Origin: DASRSS01 sp035656335
Lineage (GTDB): Bacteria; Actinomycetota; Actinomycetes; Mycobacteriales; Jatrophihabitantaceae
Reading direction: 5' to 3'
NCBI GenBank assembly: GCA_035656335.1
Contig: DASRSS010000170.1
Span: forward strand, 1 to 9,124
Length of the DNA: 9,124 nucleotides
Shown: positions 1 through 6,238 of the stretch, piece after piece
Numbering within the stretch: position 1 is the stretch's first letter
How the letters are laid out: every line of letters begins with the position of its first letter
Program-made: the position numbers and the translations under genes
The notes under the pieces: model-generated
The model's input: only the letters and a program-made list of their open reading frames with translations
What the model was told of the DNA's origin: nothing
Databases searched by the model: none

Positions 1-438
1 CCGATGGCGATGCTGCCGTTCATCGGCTACAACGCCGGCGACTACTTCGCGCACTGGATCGAGGTCGGCAAGCACGCGGACGCCGCGAAGCTGCCGAAGA
101 TCTTCTACGTGAACTGGTTCCGCCGCGACGAGGACGGCAAGTTCCTCTGGCCGGGCTTCGGCGAGAACATCCGCGTGATCAAGTGGGCGCTCGAGCGCAT
201 CGAGGGCACCGCCGCCGCGACGGACACCCCGATCGGCCGCGTCCCGACGCCGGACGCGCTGGACGTCGAGGGCCTGGACATGACCACCGAGGAGCTCGAG
301 GCAGCGCTCGCGGTCAACGTCGAGGACTGGAAGAAGGAGATCCCGCTCATCGAGGAGTGGTTCGAGAAGATCGGCGCCCAGCTGCCGACCTCGATGCAGG
401 ACGAACTCGCCTCGCTGAAGCTGCGTCTGAACGCCTGA
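1..438 (+). CDS. pckG: Phosphoenolpyruvate carboxykinase (GTP), C-terminal part (5' truncated by the window)
   Basis: This is the last 145 codons of a GTP-dependent PEP carboxykinase, which interconverts oxaloacetate + GTP with PEP + GDP + CO2 in the cytoplasm (gluconeogenesis and anaplerosis). The frame is already open at base 1 and stops at TGA 436-438. The family is about 600 residues, so roughly three quarters lies upstream. The conserved FIGYNAGDYFAHW block is at the start. The guanine-pocket segment follows at about bases 109-168: NWF, then KFLWPGFGEN. It keeps the aromatic residues and Asn that correspond to F517, F525, F530 and N533 of the rat cytosolic enzyme. These motifs separate the GTP class from the unrelated ATP class. 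The C-terminal helices (EDWKKEIPLIEEWFEKIG) look intact. A strong terminator follows the stop, so this gene ends its transcript. The ATG at base 4 is an internal Met, not the start. Confidence 0.96.
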   Translation, partial: PMAMLPFIGYNAGDYFAHWIEVGKHADAAKLPKIFYVNWFRRDEDGKFLWPGFGENIRVIKWALERIEGTAAATDTPIGRVPTPDALDVEGLDMTTEELEAALAVNVEDWKKEIPLIEEWFEKIGAQLPTSMQDELASLKLRLNA

Positions 439-451
439 TCCAAGATCGATA

Positions 452-489
452 CCCCCTCAGCCACACTCCCATGTGGCTGAGGGGGTTTT
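452..489 (+). terminator. Rho-independent terminator of pckG
   Basis: A perfect 14-bp stem pairs 452-465 (CCCCCTCAGCCACA) with 472-485 across a 6-base loop (466-471), followed by TTTT at 486-489. The T tail is only on the + strand, so it serves pckG. Its last base coincides with the final base of the NUDIX stop codon on the other strand. The hairpin could still end convergent transcription, but the minus-strand side has no T tail. Confidence 0.93.
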
Positions 490-1028
490 CATGTGCGCAG
501 TTCGAACAGTGCTAGGGCCGCGACGCTGTGCGCGTCGGCGAACTCGCCGCGTCCGATCATCGCGCGCACCTCGTCGGCGGCGAACCAGCGGTGCACCATG
601 TCCTGCTCGGTGTGCTCGCGGTCCGGCGTCCCCTCGGTCAGGCCGGTCGCCAGGAACGCGTCGAACGACTGGTTGCTGTAGCCGTAGGCGGCGAACAGCC
701 GGCCGAGGTGGGTGAACTCGTCGGCGCGCAGCCCGGTCTCCTCGGCCAGCTCGCGTTCGGCCAGCTCGCGCTGCGTGCCGGACGAGCCGGCCGCCCAGCC
801 GCCCTGCGGGAACTCCCATTCGCGGCTGCCGACCGGGTACCGATACTGCTGCACCAGCCAGAACCCGCCGTCGGCGTACGGGAGGACGACCACGAAGTCC
901 TGCTTCTCGACGACCGAGTACCGGCCGGCTGATCCGTCCGGGAACTCGACCTCGTCCTCGCGCAGCCGCAGCCACGCGTTCGCGTAGATCTCGCGGGACG
1001 ACCGGCACCTGATCTCGTCGCTGGGCAC
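489..1028 (-). CDS. NUDIX hydrolase (ADP-ribose pyrophosphatase-like)
   Basis: A 179-residue NUDIX-fold protein, expected to hydrolyse a nucleoside diphosphate linked to another moiety (ADP-ribose or an NDP-sugar) using Mg2+ or Mn2+. The core of the Nudix box, RELAEETGL, is exact and supplies the metal-binding glutamates. The upstream half is unusual: after EFPQGGW the usual G-x5-E spacing is not kept, and the loop reads AAGSSGTQ. The EFPQG(G/S)W block and the N-terminal strands (YSVVEKQDFVVVLPYADGGFWLVQQYRYPVG) resemble the ADP-ribose/NDP-sugar pyrophosphatase branch. The start is GTG at 1028-1026, with a weak purine stretch (AGGGTGA) about six bases upstream. It converges with pckG and is divergent from the HelD-like gene. 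The exact substrate cannot be read from the sequence. Confidence 0.88.
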   Translation of the reverse strand: MPSDEIRCRSSREIYANAWLRLREDEVEFPDGSAGRYSVVEKQDFVVVLPYADGGFWLVQQYRYPVGSREWEFPQGGWAAGSSGTQRELAERELAEETGLRADEFTHLGRLFAAYGYSNQSFDAFLATGLTEGTPDREHTEQDMVHRWFAADEVRAMIGRGEFADAHSVAALALFELRT

Positions 1029-1062
1029 GGAATCACCCTGCCACGCCGCGCTTGGCCTGGGC

Positions 1063-1176
1063 GGGACTCCGGGGGCTCAGTCCGCGCGCAACCAGCCTCC
1101 TTCGTTCCTCAGGCGGCGGCCAGGCCCATCCACGCGCGCGGACCGATCCCCCTCCGTCCCGCGGGCCCGGAGTCCC
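1063..1176. repeat. Widely spaced 11-bp inverted repeat in the divergent intergenic region
   Basis: GGGACTCCGGG (1063-1073) is perfectly reverse-complemented by CCCGGAGTCCC (1166-1176), with 92 bases between. It lies in the 197-bp gap between the divergent NUDIX and HelD-like genes. It could be a pair of regulator half-sites or chance in GC-rich DNA. Apart from this and the candidate -10 near 1211, I see nothing defined in the gap. Confidence 0.35.
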
Positions 1177-1210
1177 TTCCACCACCGGGTTATTCGGTTG
1201 CTGCAGCGCG

Positions 1211-1216
1211 TAGCGT
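1211..1216 (+). promoter_or_regulatory. Candidate -10 box for a leaderless HelD-like mRNA
   Basis: TAGCGT fits the actinobacterial TAnnnT -10 pattern and ends nine bases before GTG 1226. This would put the transcription start at or next to the start codon. No purine-rich Shine-Dalgarno sequence lies in the bases before the GTG (GCGTCAACCAACC), which agrees with leaderless translation. No convincing -35 hexamer is visible. Confidence 0.35.
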
Positions 1217-1225
1217 CAACCAACC

Positions 1226-3250
1226 GTGACTGACGATCCGGTACTGAGCGCCGAACGTGAACATCTCGAGCTGGCGCGGCAGTGCCTGACCGTCATGCAG
1301 GCCGAGGCCGAGCGGATCGCCGATTACGGCGTGGACGAGCTCGCCAGCCAGGCTCTGGGCAAGCTCCGCGCGCAGCGGCTGGCGTCGTTGCGGGCCGACC
1401 CGGACGCGCCGCCGTTCTTCGGCCGCACCGACCGCGACCCTGATCCCGCCCATCCGTCCGGTGAGGTGCTGCACGTCGGCCGCCGCCACGTCCGAGATGA
1501 GGCCGGCGACCCGGTCGTGATCGACTGGCGCGCGCCCCTCGCGCGTCCGTTCTACCGCGCGACCCCGGCCGATCGGCAGGGCGTGCGGACGCGCCGCCGC
1601 TTCGGCTTCCATGCCGGCGCGCTGACTTCGTACGAGGACGAGCACCTCGACCGCGGCGAGCAGCTGGGCCTGGCGTCCGACCTGCTGCGCGAGGAGATCG
1701 AGCGGCCGCGCGTGGGCCCGATGCGCGACATCGTCGCCACCATCCAACCCGACCAGGACGAGCTGGTGCGCGCCGACCTGGACACGTCGCTGTGCATCCA
1801 AGGGGCGCCGGGCACGGGCAAGACCGCGGTCGGCCTGCACCGCGCGGCGTACCTGCTCTACACCTACCCGGAGCGGCTGCGGCGTTCGGGCGTTCTCGTC
1901 GTCGGGCCCAACAAGGCGTTCCTGCACTACATCGCGCAGGTGCTGCCCAGCCTCGGCGAGGGCGGCATCGAACAGACCACCGTGGACGAGCTCGTCGGCA
2001 CGGACGCGGTGAACGACGAGCCGGCCGAGCTGGCCACGCTCAAGGGCGACGCGCGGATGGCCGACGTGCTGCGCCGCGCAGTGCTCAGCCACATCGCGAA
2101 GCCGACCGAGGACGTCCTCGCCATCGTCGGCACGAAGCGGTACCGCGTAGGCGCACACCACCTGCGCCGCTACGTCGACGATGCCCGCCGCGCGCTCGCG
2201 GAGGGGCTGCGGTGGACGGACGCCCGCGAGCGGATCCGGATGCAGGTGGCCGAGGACGTCCGGCGCCAGCGCGAGGACGCCGGCGGCGCGCCGACCGATG
2301 CCGAGACCGCGAAGGTGGCGCGTTCGGCGGCGGTGCGCGAGTTCGTCGACACGGTCTGGCCCGCGCTCACGGCGCCCGCGCTGCTCGCCCGCCTCTATGC
2401 CGAGCCGGAGTTCCTCGCCCGCTGCTCGGCCCGCGAGCTGACCGACGCCGAGCGGTCGCTGCTGTACCGGCCGGCGGCACGGTCGCTGCGCGCGACGAAG
2501 TGGACGGCGGCCGACGCGGTGCTGCTCGACGAACTCACCGGCCTGCTCGAGACGGGCAGCGGGTACGTCCACGCCGTGGTGGACGAGGCGCAGGACCTGT
2601 CCCCGATGCAGTGCCGGGCCATCGCGCGCCGCTGCCCGCTCGGATCGGTCACCGTGCTTGGCGACCTGGCCCAGGCGACGACACCGTGGGCGCCCGGCGA
2701 CTGGACGCTCACGCTGCGTCACCTGGGTCACGACGGCGCCACGATCCGTCCGCTGACCGCGGGGTACCGCGTGCCCGGCGAGGTGCTGGACGTGGCGAAC
2801 CGGCTGCTGCCGCACATCGCCCGCGACGTCCCGCCCGCCACGTCCATCCGTGCCGGCGACGGGGCGCTGCGGTACGCGCCGACGCAGGCGCTCGCGGCCG
2901 AGGTGAGGGGTTGCCTGGCCGTGGAGGGCTCGGTCGGCGTGATCGTTCCCGACGCGCGGGCCGGCGCCGTCCTCGGCGCACTGCACGCCGCCGGCATCGA
3001 CGCGCAGCCGCTGGCGTCCGATCTCGACGCCCGCGTCACGGTCGTGCCGGTGTCGGACGCCAAGGGCCTGGAGTACGACTCCGTGCTGCTGCTCGAGCCC
3101 GCGCAGGTCGTCGCCGCCGAGCCGGATCGCGCCTCCGGGCTGCGGCGGCTGTACGTCGTACTGACCCGCGCGGTGTCGCGGCTGGTCGTGTTGCACGACG
3201 AGCCGTTGCCCGCGGAACTGGTGGAGGCGGATCGTCCGTTGGGCGAGTAG
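1226..3250 (+). CDS. HelD-family RNA polymerase-associated SF1 ATPase
   Basis: A 674-residue superfamily-1 ATPase of the HelD type. HelD proteins bind core RNA polymerase, pry it open and help clear stalled complexes; some actinobacterial members (HelR) protect against rifamycins. Visible motifs: a charged helical N-terminus (1-60); DWRAPLARPFY (about 100-110), a HelD-family signature; Walker A GAPGTGKT (193-200); DEAQ (453-456) as Walker B; GDLAQ (479-483); YR (514-515); KGLEYD (613-618); and LYVVLTRA with motif VI Arg648. All ATPase residues are present, so it should be active. The N-terminus (LSAEREHLELARQCL) does not match the YVxxLYxRLD-like start of mycobacterial HelD, nor the HelR start as I remember it. 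I therefore give no gene symbol. The GTG start is supported by the candidate leaderless promoter. A small ORF follows 40 bases downstream. Confidence 0.9.
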   Translation: MTDDPVLSAEREHLELARQCLTVMQAEAERIADYGVDELASQALGKLRAQRLASLRADPDAPPFFGRTDRDPDPAHPSGEVLHVGRRHVRDEAGDPVVIDWRAPLARPFYRATPADRQGVRTRRRFGFHAGALTSYEDEHLDRGEQLGLASDLLREEIERPRVGPMRDIVATIQPDQDELVRADLDTSLCIQGAPGTGKTAVGLHRAAYLLYTYPERLRRSGVLVVGPNKAFLHYIAQVLPSLGEGGIEQTTVDELVGTDAVNDEPAELATLKGDARMADVLRRAVLSHIAKPTEDVLAIVGTKRYRVGAHHLRRYVDDARRALAEGLRWTDARERIRMQVAEDVRRQREDAGGAPTDAETAKVARSAAVREFVDTVWPALTAPALLARLYAEPEFLARCSARELTDAERSLLYRPAARSLRATKWTAADAVLLDELTGLLETGSGYVHAVVDEAQDLSPMQCRAIARRCPLGSVTVLGDLAQATTPWAPGDWTLTLRHLGHDGATIRPLTAGYRVPGEVLDVANRLLPHIARDVPPATSIRAGDGALRYAPTQALAAEVRGCLAVEGSVGVIVPDARAGAVLGALHAAGIDAQPLASDLDARVTVVPVSDAKGLEYDSVLLLEPAQVVAAEPDRASGLRRLYVVLTRAVSRLVVLHDEPLPAELVEADRPLGE

Positions 3251-3290
3251 GAAGGAAGAACACCGCCCCTACTGCGGAGAGGAGCTGATC

Positions 3291-3695
3291 ATGGGTTTCC
3301 TGGATCGCGCCCGCGAGAAGGCTGAAGAGCTGTCGAAGAAGGCCAAGCCGCTGGCCGAGGACCTTTCCAAGAAGGCGCGGCCGATGGCCGAGAGCGCCAT
3401 GGAGAAGGCCAAGCCGTACGCCGAGAAGGCCCGCGTGCAGGCCGAACGGGTGGGCGAGCAACTGAAGGAGTCGGCGATCGGGTTCCGCGAGGGCCTGCAG
3501 GAGAAGAACGCCGCGGGCACTCCGACGGACACCGCCGGCCCGACTACCACTGGCCCGACGACGACCGGTCCGGCTGACCCGGCCGCCACGGCGCCGCCCG
3601 CGCCGCCACCGCCTACCCCGGAGCCCGTCCCGTCGCCGCCCGCTCCCCCACCGCCGCCACCGAACTCGGACGAAACCCCGCCAACCGTCTCCTAG
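3291..3695 (+). CDS. Small protein with proline-punctuated 11-residue amphipathic repeats and a Pro/Thr-rich tail
   Basis: A 134-residue protein of unknown function. Residues 10-64 follow an 11-residue period: blocks ending AKP (18-20), ARP (29-31) and AKP (40-42), each starting with a hydrophobic residue then AE (LAEDL, MAESA, YAEKA), then further 11-mers without Pro. This predicts amphipathic helices like LEA or apolipoprotein 11-mers, which typically lie on membranes or protein surfaces. From about residue 75 it becomes a low-complexity tail of GPTTT repeats and polyproline, likely disordered. No signal peptide or membrane span is visible. The N-terminus MGFLDRARE recalls the small charged MT0933-like 'antitoxin' proteins of actinobacteria, but this is compositional similarity only. 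The start is firm: GGAGAGGAG ends six bases before ATG 3291. It lies 40 bases after the HelD-like stop, so co-transcription is likely. Confidence 0.82.
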   Translation: MGFLDRAREKAEELSKKAKPLAEDLSKKARPMAESAMEKAKPYAEKARVQAERVGEQLKESAIGFREGLQEKNAAGTPTDTAGPTTTGPTTTGPADPAATAPPAPPPPTPEPVPSPPAPPPPPPNSDETPPTVS

Positions 3696-3699
3696 CGGA

Positions 3700-3733
3700 A
3701 CCGCTTTCTGACGCCGTCAGGCGTCGAAGCGGT
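3700..3733 (+). terminator. Terminator-like hairpin after the 11-mer repeat gene
   Basis: The outer stem ACCGCTT (3700-3706) pairs with AAGCGGT (3727-3733). The inner stem GACGCC (3710-3715) pairs with GGCGTC (3720-3725) around loop GTCA. A small internal loop (3707-3709 against 3726) separates them. It begins four bases after the stop codon. There is no T tail, as is common for actinobacterial hairpin terminators. Confidence 0.6.
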
Positions 3734-3740
3734 GACCACC

Positions 3741-3842
3741 CACGCGATGAGGGCTCGCGCGAAGAGCCGCGCCGCGCGCGACGAAGGAGCTTGCGGCTGG
3801 CGCTTCTCGACCCACCCCGTCCTTTGGGGTGGTCGGGAAGTG
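3741..3842. repeat. Palindromic intergenic element, copy A
   Basis: It begins with CACGCGATGAG, continues with a small hairpin (GGCTC 3752-3756 with GAGCC 3764-3768), a CGCGACG core, and ends in a long hairpin. The long hairpin has CCACCCC (3812-3818) pairing with GGGGTGG (3826-3832) around GTCCTTT. The pairing can extend outward to 3801/3842 with one bulge (3811) and wobble pairs. Copy B (5145-5250) has the same 11-mer and the same order of parts. It may also act as a terminator. It occupies much of the 319-bp gene-free gap 3696-4014; no convincing ORF is seen there. Confidence 0.55.
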
Positions 3843-3890
3843 CCACTCGGCGCGGATGAGACGGGCGCGCACAGTGAGCGCCGTCACGGA

Positions 3891-3896
3891 TATGGT
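3891..3896 (+). promoter_or_regulatory. Candidate -10 element for the bkd operon
   Basis: TATGGT (TAnnnT), preceded by GGA, lies in a relatively A/T-rich patch about 120 bases upstream of bkdA. No good -35 is visible at 16-18 bases. GGATAACT at 3907-3914 is an alternative. This is a weak call based on base composition and position. Confidence 0.25.
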
Positions 3897-3919
3897 AGGA
3901 ACCCCTGGATAACTGACGA

Positions 3920-3938
3920 GGTACGCCACCCCTGTACC
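3920..3938. promoter_or_regulatory. Short inverted repeat downstream of the candidate bkd promoter (possible operator)
   Basis: GGTAC (3920-3924) and GTACC (3934-3938) are reverse complements separated by nine bases. The site lies about 25 bases downstream of the candidate -10, where a repressor or leader hairpin could act. Arms this short can arise by chance. Confidence 0.25.
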
Positions 3939-4014
3939 AACGCAGTTGCCCAGCCCAGTGACGGCACCGTCCGGAGACCCCGGCGGCGCACGGATGCGAG
4001 GAGTGGTCTGCGAT

Positions 4015-5139
4015 ATGACCGAGCACGTACACGCTGTGCACCCCGAGCCGGACATGATCCAGCTCTTGACCCCGGAGGGTCAGCGGGTCGAGCACCCGGA
4101 CTATCCCCTCGCGATCACCGATGACGAGATCGCCGCGCTCTATCGCGATCTGGTGCTGGTGCGCCGCATCGACACCGAGGCGATCGCCTTGCAGCGCCAG
4201 GGCGAGCTCGGCCTGTGGGCGTCGCTGCTCGGCCAGGAGGGCGCGCAGATCGGCGCCGGCCGCGCGCTGCGTCCGCACGACATGGCGTTCCCCAGCTACC
4301 GCGAGCACGGCGTCGCCTGGTGCCGGGACGTCGACCCGCTGACGTTGCTCGGGCTGTTCCGTGGCACGAACCTCGGCGGGTTCAGCCCGTACGAGCACAA
4401 CTTCAACAACTACACGATCGTGATCGGCGCGCAGACGCTGCACGCGACCGGCTACGCGATGGGTGTCGTCCGCGACGGCGCCGTGGGCACCGGTGACCCG
4501 GACCGCGACACGGCGGTGCTCGTGTTCTTCGGCGATGGGGCGTCCAGCCAGGGCGACGTCAACGAGTCGTTCGTCTTCTCCGCGGCCGGCAACCTGCCGG
4601 TCGTCTTTTTCTGTCAGAACAACCAGTGGGCGATCAGCGAGCCGGTCACCACGCAGAGCCGCGTGCCGCTGTACCAGCGCGCGTCCGGCTTCGGCTTCCC
4701 CGGCGTGCGGGTGGACGGTAACGACGTACTCGCCTGCCTGGCGGTGACCCGCAAGGCGTTGGACGACGCCCGCAGCGCGCAGGGCCCCACGCTGATCGAG
4801 GCGTTCACCTACCGGATGAACCCGCACACCACCAACGACGACCCGCGCCGCTATCGGCTGGCCAGCGAGGCCGAGACCTGGAAGCTGAAGGACCCGATCG
4901 AGCGGGTGCGTGCTTACCTGGCGCGCGAGGCCGCGATCTCGCCGGACTTCTTCGCGTCCGTCGAGGACGAGTCCCGCAAGCTGGCCGAGCACATCCGCAG
5001 CGCCAGCCGCGTGCTGCCCGACCCCGGCGCCGCCGACGTGTTCGACAACGTCCACGTCACGATGCCGGACGAGTTGCGCGAGCAGCGCGAGGAGTTCGCG
5101 GACTTCCTGTCCTCGCTGGAAATGAGTGACGCGAAGTGA
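4015..5139 (+). CDS. bkdA: 2-oxoacid dehydrogenase E1 alpha subunit (branched-chain type)
   Basis: A 374-residue alpha subunit of a thiamine-diphosphate E1 alpha2beta2 enzyme, which decarboxylates a 2-oxoacid and passes the acyl group to E2. The ThDP/Mg motif runs from GDG (173-175) to NN (202-203) with 26 residues between. The conserved loop YRMNPHTTNDDPRRYR carries His271; N269 replaces the Gly usual in this loop. LQRQGELGLWASLLGQEGAQIG is typical of actinobacterial BkdA proteins, which automatic pipelines often name pdhA. Actinobacteria normally make pyruvate dehydrogenase with a single-chain AceE, which favours a branched-chain substrate here, but the sequence alone does not prove it. I chose ATG 4015 because GAGGAG at 3998-4003 precedes it by 11 bases. 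ATG 3994 and 3946 are in frame but lack good ribosome sites and conserved sequence. bkdB follows after 124 bases. Confidence 0.9.
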   Translation: MTEHVHAVHPEPDMIQLLTPEGQRVEHPDYPLAITDDEIAALYRDLVLVRRIDTEAIALQRQGELGLWASLLGQEGAQIGAGRALRPHDMAFPSYREHGVAWCRDVDPLTLLGLFRGTNLGGFSPYEHNFNNYTIVIGAQTLHATGYAMGVVRDGAVGTGDPDRDTAVLVFFGDGASSQGDVNESFVFSAAGNLPVVFFCQNNQWAISEPVTTQSRVPLYQRASGFGFPGVRVDGNDVLACLAVTRKALDDARSAQGPTLIEAFTYRMNPHTTNDDPRRYRLASEAETWKLKDPIERVRAYLAREAAISPDFFASVEDESRKLAEHIRSASRVLPDPGAADVFDNVHVTMPDELREQREEFADFLSSLEMSDAK

Positions 5140-5144
5140 CCGGG

Positions 5145-5250
5145 CACGCGATGAGCTCCCCCACAAGTGGGGGCACCCCCACCGCGCGGACGGGCGTCAT
5201 CTTCGCGACGGAGTCGCGTTCGGACCGACGACCCGCCCTTCAGGGCGGCA
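5145..5250. repeat. Palindromic intergenic element, copy B, between bkdA and bkdB
   Basis: It starts with the same CACGCGATGAG as copy A (3741) and holds three hairpins. The first is CCCCCAC (5158-5164)/GTGGGGG (5167-5173), with a second CCCCCAC at 5176-5182 that can compete for the same arm. The second is CGCGAC (5204-5209)/GTCGCG (5213-5218) around GGA. The third is CCGCCC (5233-5238)/GGGCGG (5243-5248) around TTCA. The CGCGACG core and GACCC(A/G)CCC before the last hairpin occur in the same order in both copies. The last hairpin ends one base before the bkdB ribosome site. Confidence 0.6.
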
Positions 5251-5257
5251 AGGAGGT
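5250..5257 (+). promoter_or_regulatory. Strong ribosome binding site that fixes the bkdB start
   Basis: AAGGAGGT is a near-perfect anti-16S match, six bases before ATG 5264. It settles the start at 5264 rather than the in-frame ATG 5126, which lies inside the end of bkdA. A 6-bp hairpin ends two bases upstream of it. Confidence 0.9.
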
Positions 5258-5263
5258 CCGAGG

Positions 5264-6235
5264 ATGACTGCATTGAGCATGGCGAAGGCGCTGAACGAGG
5301 GCCTGCGCAAGGCGATGGAGGCCGACCCGAAGGTCCTGCTGATGGGCGAGGACATCGGCAAGCTCGGCGGCGTGTTCCGCGTGACCGACGGCCTGCAGAA
5401 GGACTTCGGCGAGGACCGGGTGATCGACACCCCGCTGGCCGAGTCCGGGATCATCGGCACGGCGGTGGGCCTGGCGATCCGCGGCTACCGGCCGGTATGC
5501 GAGATCCAGTTCGACGGCTTCGTGTTCCCCGGCTTCGACCAGATCGTCAGCCAGGTCGCCAAGATGCACAACCGGTCGGCCGGCCAGGTGAAGATGCCGA
5601 TCACGATCCGCATCCCGTACGGCGGCGGCATCGGCGCCGTCGAGCACCACAGCGAGTCGCCGGAGGCGTACTTCGCGCACACCGCTGGCCTGAAGGTGGT
5701 GGCCTGCGCCGATCCGTCCGACGCGTACTGGATGATCCAGCAGGCGATCGCCGACGACGACCCGGTGGTCTTCTTCGAGCCGAAGCGGCGCTACCACGCC
5801 GCGAAGCAGGAGCTCGCGGACGAGCCGACGCCGCTCTACAGCGCGCGCGTGGTCCGTCCGGGCAGCGACCTCACGCTCGTCGCCTACGGCTCGATGCTGA
5901 CGACCGCCCTGGAGGCGGCGTCGGTCGCGGCCGAGGAGGGCCGCGAGCTGGAGGTGATCGACCTGCGCTCGGTCTCGCCGCTGGACATCCCGACCGTGCT
6001 GGAGTCCGTCCGGCGGACGGGCCGGCTGGTCGTCGTGCACGAGGCGCCGGGCAGCTTCGGCGCGGGTGCGGAGATCGCCGCGCGCGTGCAGGAGCAGGCG
6101 TTCTACTCGCTCGAGGCGCCGGTGCTGCGGGTGACCGCATTCGACACCCCGTATCCGCCCAGCCGGTTGGAGAACGAGTGGTTGCCGAACGTGGACCGCA
6201 TCCTGGACACCGTCGACAAGTCGCTGGAGTTCTGA
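5264..6235 (+). CDS. bkdB: 2-oxoacid dehydrogenase E1 beta subunit (branched-chain type)
   Basis: A 323-residue beta subunit, the usual length for the family, which completes the E1 active site with BkdA and docks on E2. It begins MTALSMAKALNEGL and carries the classic GEDIGKLGGVFRVTDGL block. DTPLAESGI contains Glu60, the glutamate expected to activate the ThDP aminopyrimidine. The EHHSESPE segment (127-134) supplies the active-site His region, and the C-terminal domain ends DTPYPPSRLENEWLPNVDRI. No key residue appears missing. The strong AAGGAGGT ribosome site suggests translation independent of bkdA, which fits the 124-bp gap filled by a hairpin-rich element. bkdC starts three bases after this stop, so bkdB and bkdC are probably translationally coupled. 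The alternative name is pdhB if the substrate is pyruvate. Confidence 0.92.
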   Translation: MTALSMAKALNEGLRKAMEADPKVLLMGEDIGKLGGVFRVTDGLQKDFGEDRVIDTPLAESGIIGTAVGLAIRGYRPVCEIQFDGFVFPGFDQIVSQVAKMHNRSAGQVKMPITIRIPYGGGIGAVEHHSESPEAYFAHTAGLKVVACADPSDAYWMIQQAIADDDPVVFFEPKRRYHAAKQELADEPTPLYSARVVRPGSDLTLVAYGSMLTTALEAASVAAEEGRELEVIDLRSVSPLDIPTVLESVRRTGRLVVVHEAPGSFGAGAEIAARVQEQAFYSLEAPVLRVTAFDTPYPPSRLENEWLPNVDRILDTVDKSLEF

Positions 6236-6238
6236 GCC

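Noticed and set aside
1029..1225. Rifamycin-associated element upstream of the HelD-like gene
   Set aside because: I do not see a compact palindrome of the expected kind next to the start and cannot recall the consensus with enough certainty to claim one.
1190..3196. Long open frame of 668 codons antisense to the HelD-like gene
   Set aside because: It mirrors the codon bias of a high-GC gene on the other strand, has no recognisable domain and lies wholly inside the ATPase gene; the same applies to the other long antisense and shifted frames over bkdA-bkdC and the NUDIX gene.
3946..4014. Upstream starts for bkdA at ATG 3946 or 3994
   Set aside because: Neither has a convincing ribosome site and the added sequence is not family-like; GAGGAG precedes ATG 4015.
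3732..4124. 130-codon open frame across the intergenic region into bkdA
   Set aside because: Composition is that of non-coding hairpin DNA, there is no ribosome site and it overlaps bkdA out of frame.
5126..5263. Upstream in-frame extension of bkdB to ATG 5126
   Set aside because: The added residues are encoded by the hairpin-rich spacer and overlap bkdA, and the ideal AAGGAGGT site lies directly before ATG 5264, where family similarity begins.
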